Assembly: GCF_910589235.1 (NCBI RefSeq)
Contig: NC_060961.1
Coordinates: forward strand, 10,693,454-10,757,453
DNA: 64,000 nucleotides
DNA from: Vespa crabro
Lineage: Eukaryota; Arthropoda; Insecta; Hymenoptera; Vespidae
Direction: 5' to 3'
The translations under genes and the position numbers were made by a program. How positions within the stretch are numbered: position 1 is the first letter of the stretch; the number at the start of each line of letters is the position of its first letter. Under the pieces are notes generated by a model, which was not told the DNA's origin, ran no database searches, and worked only from the letters and a program-made list of their open reading frames with translations. This document shows, piece by piece, positions 38,721 through 51,640 of the stretch.

Positions 38721-41340
38721 ATTATCATATGAAAACGCGTATTTAAACATAGTAAAAACGTTATATTCTTGTTATATTCTTTATTCTGCATCGATAGAAT
38801 ATAAAATCAATGAAATTGAACGAGATTTCAAGTTTTCGCTTTTCGACGATACGCGTATATGAGCGAAATATCGTATATACGATATGAAAGAATGTTAAAA
38901 ACTTTTATTCCAATATAAAATAGATGTTTGATCTGATGAAATGCAATGTTCTGAATCGATTGGTAACATTGTTCTAACTGTGGAACAAGTATTATTAAAG
39001 ATTTCACGATTTCATCTTCGCATATACCGAAATTCGCGTATGTCGATTACGTTTTTCGACAATTATCATATGAAAACGCGTATTTAAACATAGTAAGAAC
39101 GTTATATTCTTGTTATATTCTTTATTCTTCATCGATAGAATGTTAAATCAATGAAATTGAACGAGATTTCAAGTTTTCGCTTTTCGACGATACGCGTATA
39201 TGAGCGAAAAATCGTATATATGATATGAAAGAATGTTAAAAACTTTGATTCCAATATAAAATAGATGTTTGATCTTATGAAATGCAATGTTCTGAATCGA
39301 TTGGTAACATTTATCTAACTGTGGCACAAGTATTATTAAAGATTTCACGATTTTATCTTCGCATATACCGAAATTCGCGTATGTCGATTACGTTTTTCGA
39401 CAATTATAATATGAATACGCGTATTTAAACATAGTAAAAACGTTATATTCTTTTTATATTCTTTATTCTGCATCGATAGAATATAAAATCAATGAAATTG
39501 AACGCGATTACAAGTTTTCGTTATTGGACGATACGCGTATATGAGCGAAAAAACTTATATAGGATATGAAAGAATATTAAAAACTTTGATTCCATTATAA
39601 ACTAGATGTTTGTTCCTATGAAATGCAATGTTCTGAATCGATTGGTAACATTTTTCTAACTGTGGCACAAGTATTAATAAAGATTTCACGATTTTATCAT
39701 CGCATATAACGAAATTCGCGTATGTCGATTACGTTTTTCGACAATTATCATATGAAAACGCGTATTTAAACATAGTAAAAACGTTATATTCTTGTTATAT
39801 TCTTTATTCTGCATCGATAGAATATAAAATCAATGAAATTGAACGAGATTTCAAGTTTTCGTTTTTCGACGATACGCGTATATGAGCGAAAAATCGTATA
39901 TACGATATGAAAGAATGTTAAAAACTTTGATTCCAATATAAAATAGATGTTTCATCTTATGAAATGCAATGTTCTGAATCGATTGGTAACATTTTTCTAA
40001 CTGTGGCACTAGTATTATTAAAGATTTCACGATTTTATTTTCGGATATACCGAAATTCGCGTATGTCGATTATGTTTTTCAACAATTATCATATGAAACC
40101 GCGTATTTAAACATAAAAAAACGTTATATTCTTGTTATATTCTTTATTCTGCATCGATAGAATAAGAAATCAATGAAATTGAACGAGATTTCAAGTTTTC
40201 GTTTTTCGACGATACGCGTACATGAGCGAAAAATCGTATATACGATATAAAAAGAATATTAAAAACTTTGATTCCAATATAAAATAGATGTTTGATCTTA
40301 TGAAATGCAATATTCTGAATCGATTGGTAACATTTTTCTATCTGTGGCACAAGTATTATTTAAGATTTCACGATTTTATCTTCGCATATACCGAAATTCG
40401 CGTATGTCGATTACGTTTTTCTACAATTGTCATATGAAAACGCGTATTCAAACATAGTAAAAACGTTATATTCTTGTTAAATTCATTATTCTGCATCGAT
40501 AGAATATAAAATCAATGAAATTGAACGAGATTTCAAGTTTTCGTTTTTCGACGATACTAGTATATGAGCGAAAAATCGTATATACGATATGAAAGAATGT
40601 TAAAAACTTTGATTCCAATATAAAATAGATGTTTGATCTTATGAAATGCAATGTTCTGAATCGATTGGTAACATTTTTCTAACTGTAGCACAAGTATTAT
40701 TAAAGATTTCACGATTTTATCTTCGCATATACCGAAATTCGCGTATGTCGATTACGTTTTTCGACAATTATCATATGAAAACGCGTATCTAAACATAGTA
40801 AAATATTATATTCTTGTTATATTTATTATTCTGCATCGATAGAATATAAAATCAATGAAATTGAACGAGATTTCAAGTTTTCGTTTTTCGACGATACGCG
40901 TATATGAGCGAAAAATCCTATAAACGATATGAAAGAATGTTAAAAACTTTGATTCCAATATAAAATAGATGTTTGATCTTATGAAATGCAATGTTCTGAA
41001 TCGATTGGTAACATTTTTCTAACTGTCGCACAAGTATTATTAAAGATTTCACGATTTTATCTTCGCATATAACGAAATTCGCGTATGTCGATTACGTTTT
41101 TCGACAATTATCATATGAAAACGCGTATTTAAACATAGTAAAAACGTTATATTCTTGTTATATTCTTTATTCTGCATCGATAGAATATAAAATCAATGAA
41201 ACTGAACGAGATTTCAAACTTTCGTTTTTCGACGATACGCGTATATGAGCGAAAAATCGTATATACAATATGAAAGAATGTTAAAAACTTCGATTCCAAT
41301 ATAAAATAGATGTTTGATCTTATGAAATGCAATGTTCTGA

Positions 41341-42830
41341 ATTGATTGGTAACTTTTTTCTAACTGTGGCACAAGTATTATTAAAAATTTCACGGTTTTA
41401 TCTTCGTATATATCGAAATTCGCGTATGTCGATTACGTTTTTCGACAATTATCATATGAAAACGCGTATTTAAACATAGTAAAAACGTTATATTATGTTA
41501 TATTCTTTATTCTGCATCGATTGAATATAAAATCAATGAAATTGAACGAGATTTCAAGTTTTCGTTTTCGTAGATACGCGTATATGAGCGAAAAATAGTA
41601 TATAAGATATGAAAGAATGTTAAAATCTTTGATTTCAATATAAAATAGACGTTTGATCTTATGAAATGCAATGTTCTGAATCGATTGGTAACATTTTTCT
41701 AACTGTGGCACAAGTATTATTAAAGATTTCACGATTTTATCTTCGCATATAACGAAATTCGCGTATGTCGATTACGTTTTTCGACAATTATCATATGAAA
41801 ACGTATATTTAAACATAGTAAAAACGTTATATTCTTGTTATATCATTTATTCTGCATCGATTGAATATTAAATCAATGAAATTGAACGAGATTTCAAGTT
41901 TTCGTTTTTCGACTATACGCGTATATGAGCGAAAAATCGTATAAACGATATTAATGAATGTTAAAAACTTTGATTCCAATATAAAATAGATGTTTGATCT
42001 TATGAAATGCAATGTTCTGAATCGATTGGTAACATTTTTCTAACTGTCGCACAAGTATTATTAAAGATTTCACGATTTTATCTTCGCATATAACGAAATT
42101 CGCGTATGTCGATTACGTTTTTCGACAATTATCATATGAAAACGCGTATTTAAACATAGTAAAAACGTTATATTCTTGTTATATTCTTTATTCTGCATCG
42201 ATAGAATATAAAATCAATGAAATTTAACGAGATTTCAAACTTTCGTTTTTCGACGATACGCGTATATGAGCGAAAAATCGTATATACAATATGAAAGAAT
42301 GTTAAAAACTTCGATTCCAATATAAAATAGATGTTTGATCTTATGAAATGCAATGTTCTGAATTGATTGGTAACATTTTTCTAACTGTGGCACAAGTATT
42401 ATTAAAGATTTCACGATTTTATCTTCACATATACCGAAATTCGCGTATGTTGATTTGGTTTTTCGACAATTATCATATGAAAACGCGTATTTAAACATAG
42501 TAAAAACGTTACATTCTTGTTATATTCCTTATTCTGCATCGATAGAATATAAAATCAATGAAATTGTACGAGTTTTCAAGTTTTCGTTTTTCGACGGTAC
42601 GCGTATATGAGCGAAAAATCGTATATACGATATGAAAGAATGTTAAAATTTTGATTCCAAAATAAAATAGATATTTGATCTTATGAAATGCAATGTTCTG
42701 AATCGATTGGTAACATTTTTCTAACTGTGGCACAAGTATTATTTAAGATTTCACGATTTTATCTTCGCATATACCGAAATTCGCGTATGTCGATTACGTT
42801 TTTCTACAATTGTCATATGAAAACGCGTAT
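41341..42830. repeat. Segment copied again 11.55 kb downstream
   Basis: About 41341-42830 corresponds to 52893-54382 at an offset of 11552 bp (34 monomers). Shared rare variants in the same order include AAAAATTTCACGGTTTTATC, CGTTTTCGTAGATACG, TATATCATTTATTC, AAACGATATTAATGAATG, ATTTCAAACTTTCG and GTTGATTT near 42450/54000. Individual substitutions differ, so this copy is older or more reworked than the 17-monomer duplication. About 54383-55000 then repeats 53045-53640 with an offset near 1362 for the second monomer (53379 with 54741). Confidence 0.75.
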
Positions 42831-45800
42831 TCAAACATTTTAAAAACGTTATATTCTTGTTATATTCTTTATTCTTCATCGATAGAATATTAAATCAATA
42901 AAATTGAACGAGATTTCAAGTTTTCGTTTTTCGACGATACGCGTATATGACCGAAAAATCGTATATACGATATGAAAGAATGTTAAAAACTTTGATTCCA
43001 ATTTAAGATAGATGTATGATCTTATGAAATGCAATGTTCTGAATCGATTGGTAACATTTTTCTAACTGTGGCACAAGTATTATTAAAGTTTTCACAATTT
43101 TATCTTCGCATATACAGAAATTCGCGTATGTTGATTTTGTTTTTCGACAATTATCATATGAAAACGCGTATTTAAACATAGTAAAAATGTTACATTCTTG
43201 TTATATTCCTTATTCTGCATCGATAGAATATAAAATCAATGAAATTGTACGAGTTTTCAAGTTTTCGTTTTTCGACGGTACGCGTATGTGAGCGAAAAAT
43301 CGTATATACGATATGAAAGAATGTTAAAATTTTGATTCCAATATAAAATAGATATTTGATCTTATGAAATGCAATGTTCTGAATCGATTGGTAACATTTT
43401 TCTAACTGTGGCACAAGTATTATTTAAGATTTCACGATTTTATCTTCGCATATACCGAAATTCGCGTTTGTCGATTACGTTTTTCTACAATTGTCATATG
43501 AAAACGCCTATTCAAACATAGTAAAAACGTTATATTCTTGTTATATTCTTTATTCTTCATCGATAGAATATTAAATCAATAAAATTGAACGAGATTTCAA
43601 GTTTTCGTTTTTCGACGATACGCGTATATGACCGAAAAATCGTATATACGATATGAAAGAATGTTAAAATTTTGATTCCAATATAAAATAGATGTTTGAT
43701 CTTATGAAATGCAATGTTCTGAATCGATTGGTAACATATTTCTAACTGTGGCACAAGTATTATTTAAGATTTCACGATTTTATCTTCGCATATACCGAAA
43801 TTCGCGTATGTCGATTACGTTTTTCGACTATTATCATTAGAAAACGCTTTTTAAAGATAGTAAAAACGTTATATTCTTGTTATATATTTATTCTTCATCG
43901 ATAGAATATAAAATCAATGAAATTGAACGCGATGTCATGTTTTCGTTTTTCGACGATACGCGTATATGAGCGAAAAATCGTATATACAATATGAAAGAAT
44001 GTTAAAAACTTCGATTCCAATATAAAATAGATGTTTGATCTTATGAAATGCAATGTTCTGAATTGATTGGTAACATTTTTCTAACTGTGGCACAAGTATT
44101 ATTAAAGATTTCACGATTTTATCTTCGCATATACCGAAATTCGCGTATGTTGATTTTGTTTTTCGACAATTATCATATGAAAACGCGTATTTAAACATAG
44201 TAAAAATGTTACATTCTTGTTATATTCCTTATTCTGCATCGATAGAATATAAAATCAATGAAATTGTACGAGTTTTCAAGTTTTCGTTTTTCGACGGTAC
44301 GCGTATATGAGCGAAAAATCGTATATACGATATGAAAGAATGTTAAAATTTTGATTCCAATATAAAATAGATATTTGATCTTATGAAATGCAATGTTCTG
44401 AATCGATTGGTAACATTTTTCTAACTGTGGCACAAGTATTATTTAAGATTTCACGATTTTATCTTCGCATATATCGAAATTCGCGTATGTCGATTACGTT
44501 TTTCTACAATTGTCATATGAAAACGCGTATTCAAACATAGTAAAAACGTTATATTCTTGTTATATTCTTTATTCTTCATCGATAGAATATTAAATCAATA
44601 AAATTGAACGAGATTTCAAGTTTTCGTTTTTCGACGATACGCGTATATGAGCGAAAAATCGTATAAACAATATGAAAGAATGTTAAAAACTTTGATTCCA
44701 ATATAAAATAGATGTTTGATCTTATGAAATGCAATGTTCTGAATCGATTGGTAACATTTTTCTAACTGTAGCAAAAGTATTATTAAAGATTACACGATTT
44801 TATCTTCGCATATACCGAAATTCGCGTATGTCGATTACGTTTTTCTACAATTATCATATGACGACGCGTATTTAAACATAGTAAAAACGTTATATTCTTG
44901 TTATATTCTTTATTCTGCATCGATAGAATATAAAATCAATGAAATTGAACGCGATGTCAAGTTTTCGATTTCGACGATACGCGTATATGAGCGAAAAATC
45001 GTATATACGATATGAAAGAATGTTAAAAACTTTGATTCCAATATAGAATAGATGTTTGATCTTATGACATGCAATGTTCTGAATCGATTGGTAACATTTT
45101 TCTAACTATGGCACTAGTATTATTAACGATTTCACGATTTTATCTTCTCATATACCGAAATTCGCGTATGTCGATTACGTTTTTCGACTATTATCATTAG
45201 AAAACGCGTTTTAAACATAGTAAAAACGTTATATTCTTGTTATATATTTATTCTTCATCGATAGAATATAAAATCAATGAAATTGAACGCGATGTCATGT
45301 TTTCGTTTTTCGACGATACGCGTATATGAGCGAAAAATCGTATATACGATATGAAAGAATGTTAAAATTTTGATTCCAATATAAAATAGATGTTTGATCT
45401 TATGAAATGCAATGTTCTGAATCGATTGGTAACATATTTCTAACTGTGGCACAAGTATTATTTAAGATTTCACGATTTTATCTTCGCATATACCGAAATT
45501 CGCGTATGTCGATTACGTTTTTCGACTATTATCATATGAAAACGCGTTTTAAACATAGTAAAAACGTTATATTCTTGTTATATTCTTTATTCTGCATCGA
45601 TAGAATATAAAATCAATGAAATTTAACGAGATTTCAAACTTTCGTTTTTCGACGATACGCGTATATGAGCGAAAAATCGTATATACAATATGAAAGAATG
45701 TTAATAACTTCGATTCCAATATAAAATGGATGTTTGATCTTATGAAATGCAATGTTCTGAATTGATTGGTAACATTTTTCTAACTGTGGCACAAGTATTA

Positions 45801-48014
45801 TTAAAGATTTCACGATTTAATCTTCGCATATACCGAAATTCGCGTATGTTGATTTTGTTTTTCGACAATTATCATATGAAAACGCGTATTTAAACATAGT
45901 AAAAATGTTACATTCTTGTTATATTCCTTATTCTGCATCGATAGAATATAAAATCAATGAAATTGCACGAGTTTTCAAGTTTTCGTTTTTCGACGGTACG
46001 CGTATATGAGCGAAAAATCGTATATACGATATGAAAGAATGTTAAAATTTTGATTCCAATATAAAATAGATCTTTGATCTTATGAAATGCAATGTTCTGA
46101 ATCGATTGGTAACATTTTTCTAACTGTGGCACAAGTATTATTAAAGATTTCACAATTTTATCTTCTCATATACCGAAATTCGCGTATGTCGATTAGGTTT
46201 TTCTACAATTATCATATGACGACGCGTATTTAAACATAGTAAAAACGTTATATTCTTGTTATATTCTTTATTCTGCATCGATAGAATATAAAATCTATGA
46301 AATTGAACGCGATGTCAAGTTTTCGATTTCGACGATACGCGTATATGAGCGAAAAATCGTATATACGATATGAAAGGATGTTAAAAACGTTGATTCCAAT
46401 ATAGAATAGATGTTTGATCTTATGAAATGCAATGTTCTGAATCGATTGGTAACATATTTCTAACTGTGGCACAAGTATTATTTAAGATTTCACGATTTTA
46501 TCTTCGCATATACCGAAATTCGCGTATGTCGATTACGTTTTTCGACTATTATCATTAGAAAACGCGTTTTAAACATAGTAAAAACGTTATATTCTTGTTA
46601 TATATTTATTCTTCATCGATAGAATATAAAATCAATGAAATCGAACGCGATGTCAAGTTTTCGTTTTTCGACGATACGCGTATATGAGCGAAAAATCGTA
46701 TATACGATATGAAAGAATGTTAAAATTTTGATTCCAATATAAAATAGATGTTTGATCTTATGAAATGCAATGTTCTGAATCGATTGGTAACATTTTTCTA
46801 ACTGTGGCACAAGTATTATTAAAGATTTCACAATTTTATCTTCCCATATACCGAAATTCGCGTATGTCGATTACGTTTTTCTACAATTATCATATGACGA
46901 CGCGTATTTAAACATAGTAAAAACGTTATATTCTTGTTATATTCTTTATTCTGAATCGATAGAATATAAAATCAATGAAATTGAACGCGATGTCAAGTTT
47001 TCGATTTCGACGATACGCGTATATGAGCGAAAAATCGTATATACGATATGAAAGAATGTTAAAAACGTTGATTCCAATATAGAATAGATGTTTGATCTTA
47101 TGACATGCAATGTTCTGAATCGATTGGTAACATTTTTCTAACTATGGCACTAGTATTGATAAAGATTTCACGATTTTATCTTCTCATATACCGAAATTCG
47201 CGTATGTCGATTACGTTTTTCGACTATTATCATTAGAAAACGCGTTTTAAACATAGTAAAAACGTTATATTCTTGTTATATATTTATTCTTCATCGATAG
47301 AATATAAAATCAATGAAATCGAACGCGATGTCAAGTTTTCGTTTTTCGACGATACGCGTATATGAGCGAAAAATCGTATATACGATATGAAAGAATGTTA
47401 AAATTTTGATTCCAATATAAAATAGATGTTTGATCTTATGAAATGCAATGTTCTGAATCGATTGGTAACATATTTCTAACTGTGGCACAAGTATTATTTA
47501 AGATTTCACGATTTTATCTTCGCATATACCGAAATTCGCGTATGTCGATTACGTTTTTCTACAATTATCATATGAAAACGCGTATTTAAACATAGTAAAA
47601 TATTATATTCTCGTTATATTCATTATTCTGCATCGATAGAATATAAAATCAATGAAATTGAATGAGATTTCAAGATTTCGTTTTTCGACGATACGCGTAT
47701 ATGAGCGAAAAATCGTATAAACAATATGATAGAATGTTAAAAACTTTGATTCCAATATAAAATAGATGTTTGATCTTATGAAATGCAATGTTCTGAATCG
47801 ATTGGTAACATTTTTCTAACTGTAGCAAAAGTATTATTAAAGATTTCACGATTTTATCTTCGCATATACCGAAATTCGCGTATGTCGATTACGTTTTTCG
47901 ACAATTATCATATGAAAACGCGTATTTAAACATAGTAAGAACGTTATATTCTTGTTATATTCTTTATTCTTCATCGATAGAATATTAAATCAATAAAATT
48001 GAACGAGATTTCAA

Positions 48015-51000
48015 GTTTTCGTTTATCGACGATACGCGTATATGACAGAAAAATCGTATATACGATATGAAAGAATGTTAAAAACTTTGATTCCAATTTA
48101 AAATAGATGTTTGATCTTATGAAATGCAATGTTCTGAATCGATTGGTAACATTTTTCTAACTGTGGCACAAGTATTATTAAAGATTTCACAATTTTATCT
48201 TCCCATATACCGAAATTCGCGTATGTCGATTACGTTTTTCTACAATTATCATATGACGACGCGTATTTAAACATAGTAAAAACGTTATATTCTTGTTATA
48301 TTCTTTATTCTGCATCGATAGAATATAAAATCAATGAAATTGAACGCGATGTCAAGATTTCGATTTCGACGATACGCGTATATGAGCGAAAAATCGTATA
48401 TACGATATGAAAGAATGATAAAAACTTTGATTCCAATATAGAATAGATGTTTGATCTTATGACATGCAATGTTCTGAATCGATTGGTAACATTTTTCTAA
48501 CTATGGCACTAGTATTATTAAAGATTTCACGATTTTATCTTCTCATATACCGAAATTCGCGTATGTCGATTAGGTTTTTCGACTATTATCATATGAAAAC
48601 GCGTTTTAAACATAGTAAAAACGTTATATTCTTGTTATATTCTTTATTCTTCATCGATAGAATATAAAATCAATGAAATTGAACGCGATGTCAAGTTTTC
48701 GTTTTTCGACGGTGCGCGTATATGAGCGAAAAATCGTATATACGATATGAAAGAATGTTAAAATTTTGATTCCAATATAAAATAGATGTTTGATCTTATG
48801 AAATGCAATGTTCTGAATCGATTGGTAACATTTTTCTAACTGTGGCACAAGTATTATTTAAGATTTCACGATTTTATCTTCGCATATACCGAAATTCGCG
48901 TATGTCGATTACGTTTTTCTACAATTAGCATATGAAAACGCATATTCAAACATAGTAAAAACGTTATATTCTTGTTAAATTCAATATTCTTCATCGATAG
49001 AATATAAAATCAATGAAATTGAACGCGATGTCAAGTTTTCGATTTCGACGATACGCGTATATGAGCGAAAAATCGTATATACGATATGAAATAATGTTAA
49101 AAACTTTGACTCCAATATAAAATATATGTTTGATCTGATGAAATGCAATGTTCTGTATCGATTGGTAACATTTATCAAACTTTGGCACAAGTATTATTAA
49201 AGATTTCACGATTTTATCTTCGCATATACCGAAATTCGCGTATGTTGATTTTGTTTTTCGACAATTATCATATGAAAACGCGTATTTAAACATAGTAAAA
49301 ACGTTACATTCTTGTTATATTCCTTATTCTGCATCGATAGAATATAAAATCAATGAAATTGTACGAGTTTTCAAGTTTTCGTTTTTCGACGGTACGCGTA
49401 TATGAGCGAAAAATCGTATATACGATATGAAAGAATGTTAAAATTTTGATTCCAATATAAAATAGATGTTTGATCTTATGAAATGCAATGTTCTGAATCG
49501 ATTGGTAACATTTTTCTAACTGTGGCACAAGTATTATTTAAGATTTCACGATTTTATCTTCGCATATACCGAAATTCGCGTATGTCGATTACGTTTTTCT
49601 ACAATTATCATATGACGACGCGTATTTAAACATAGTAAAAACGTTATATTCTTGTTATATTCTTTATTCTGCATCGATAGAATATAAAATCTATGAAATT
49701 GAACGCGATGTCAAGTTTTCGATTTCGACGATACGCGTATATGAGCGAAAAATCGTATATACGATATGAAAGAATGTTAAAAATTTTGATTCCAATATAG
49801 AATAGATGTTTGATCTTATGAAATGCAATGTTCTGAATCGATTGGTAACATATTTCTAACTGTGGCACAAGTATTATTTAAGATTTCACGATTTTATCTT
49901 CGCATATACCGAAATTCGCGTATGTCGATTACGTTTTTCGACTATTATCATTAGAAAACGCGTTTTAAACATAGTAAAAACGTTATATTCTTGTTATATA
50001 TTTATTCTTCATCGATAGAATATAAAATCAATGAAATCGAACGCGATGTCAAGTTTTCGTTTATCGACGATACGCGTATATGACCGAAAAATCGTATATA
50101 CGATATGAAAGAATGTTAAAAACTTTGATTCCAATTTAAAATAGATGTTTGATCTTATGAATAGCAATGTTCTGAATCGATTGGTAACATTTTTCTAACT
50201 GTGGCACAAGTATTATTAAAGATTTCACAATTTTATCTTCCCATATACCGAAATTCGCGTATGTCGATTACGTTTTTCTACAATTATCATATGACGACGC
50301 GTATTTAAACATAGTAAAAACGTTATATTCTTGTTATATTCTTTATTCTGCATCGATAGAATATAAAATCAATGAAATTGAACGCGATGTCAAGTTTTCG
50401 ATTTCGACGATACGCGTATATGAGCGAAAAATCGTATATACGATATGAAAGAATGATAAAAACTTTGATTCCAATATAGAATAGATGTTTGATCTTATGA
50501 CATGCAATGTTCTGAATCGATTGGTAACATTTTTCTAACTATGGCACTAGTATTATTAAAGATTTCACGATTTTATCTTCTCATATACCGAAATTCGCGT
50601 ATGTCGATTACGTTTTTCGACTATTATCATATGAAAACGCGTTTTAACATAGTAAAAACGTTATATTCTTGTTATATTCTTTATTCTTCATCGATAGAAT
50701 ATAAAATCAATGAAATTGAACGCGATGTCAAGTTTTCGTTTTTCGACGGTACGCGTATATGAGCGAAAAATCGTATATACGATATGAAAGAATGTTAAAA
50801 TTTTGATTCCAATATAAAATAGATGTTTGATCTTATGAAATGCAATGTTCTGAATCGATTGGTAACATTTTTCTAACTGTGGCACAAGTATTATTTAAGA
50901 TTTCACGATTTTATCTTCGCATATACCGAAATTCGCGTATGTCGATTACGTTTTTCTACAATTAGCATATGAAAACGCATATTCAAACATAGTAAAAACG

Positions 51001-51640
51001 TTATATTCTTGTTAAATTCAATATTCTTCATCGATAGAATATAAAATCAATGAAATTGAACGCGATGTCAAGTTTTCGATTTCGACGATACGCGTATATG
51101 AGCGAAAAATCGTATATACGATATGAAATAATGTTAAAAACTTTGACTCCAATATAAAATATATGTTTGATCTGATGAAATGCAATGTTCTGTATCGATT
51201 GGTAACATTTATCAAACTTTGGCACAAGTATTATTAAAGATTTCACGATTTTATCTTCGCATATACCGAAATTCGCGTATGTTGATTTTGTTTTTCGACA
51301 ATTATCATATGAAAACGCGTATTTAAACATAGTAAAAACGTTACATTCTTGTTATATTCCTTATTCTGCATCGATAGAATATAAAATCAATGAAATTGTA
51401 CGAGTTTTCAAGTTTTCATTTTTCGACGGTACGCGTATATGAGCGAAAAAACGTATATACGATATGAAAGAATGTTAAAATTTTGATTCCAATATAAAAT
51501 AGATGTTTGATCTTATGAAATGCAATGTTCTGAATCGATTGGTAACATTTTTCTAACTGTGGCACAAGTATTATTTAAGATTTCACGATTTTATCTTCGC
51601 ATATACCGAAATTCGCGTATGTCGATTACGTTTTTCTACA
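48015..51640. repeat. Six-monomer (about 2037-bp) tandem duplication
   Basis: Bases about 48015-49603 match about 50053-51640. The offset is 2038 bp up to about 48610 and 2037 bp after it, because the second copy has one base fewer in GCGTTTTAACATAG near 50640. Shared features include a GACATGCAATG monomer with CTATGGCACTAG, an AAATTCAATATTC variant, and a monomer with TGACTCCAATATAAAATATATG and TTATCAAACTTTGG. Differences seen include T/A in GTCAAGATTTCG near 48351 and GATTAGG near 48570. Part of the unit also occurs at about 57490-58320 (offset 8836). Confidence 0.85.

Larger units (their letters stand above)
38447..38787 (+). repeat. Representative 341-bp satellite monomer
   Basis: This copy is close to the majority base at most positions and serves as a reference unit. 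It runs from one GCATCGAT landmark to the base before the next. I counted 52 G and 46 C in 341 bp (28.7% G+C) and 22 CpG dinucleotides, against about 7 expected from composition. It contains two TATAAAAT-type motifs about 114 bp apart and two copies of CGTTTTTCGAC 213 bp apart. It also holds several short palindromes. These internal echoes are too short and irregularly spaced to show that the unit arose by doubling or tripling of a smaller repeat. The length is 2 mod 3, so reading frames do not continue from one monomer to the next. Confidence 0.95.
37696..41340. repeat. Satellite transition block with a partial third copy
   Basis: From about 37920 to 38890 the sequence follows 35875-36845 at an offset of 2045 bp (six monomers). 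Shared rare variants include TTCTGAACCGATTGG, CAAGTGGTATTAAAG, ATGTTTGTTCCTATG and CCGAAATGCGCG. It then diverges. From about 39000 to 41340 monomers are close to the general consensus with private changes, such as AAAGAATATTAAAAAC near 39571 and 40253, and I could not assign them to a clear higher-order unit. No non-satellite sequence is present. Confidence 0.75.

Noticed and set aside
38447..38787. Monomer built from two or three smaller repeats
   Set aside because: AATATAAAAT recurs at 114 bp and CGTTTTTCGAC at 213 bp, but these spacings do not agree with each other or extend into longer similarity, so an origin by doubling or tripling is not supported.
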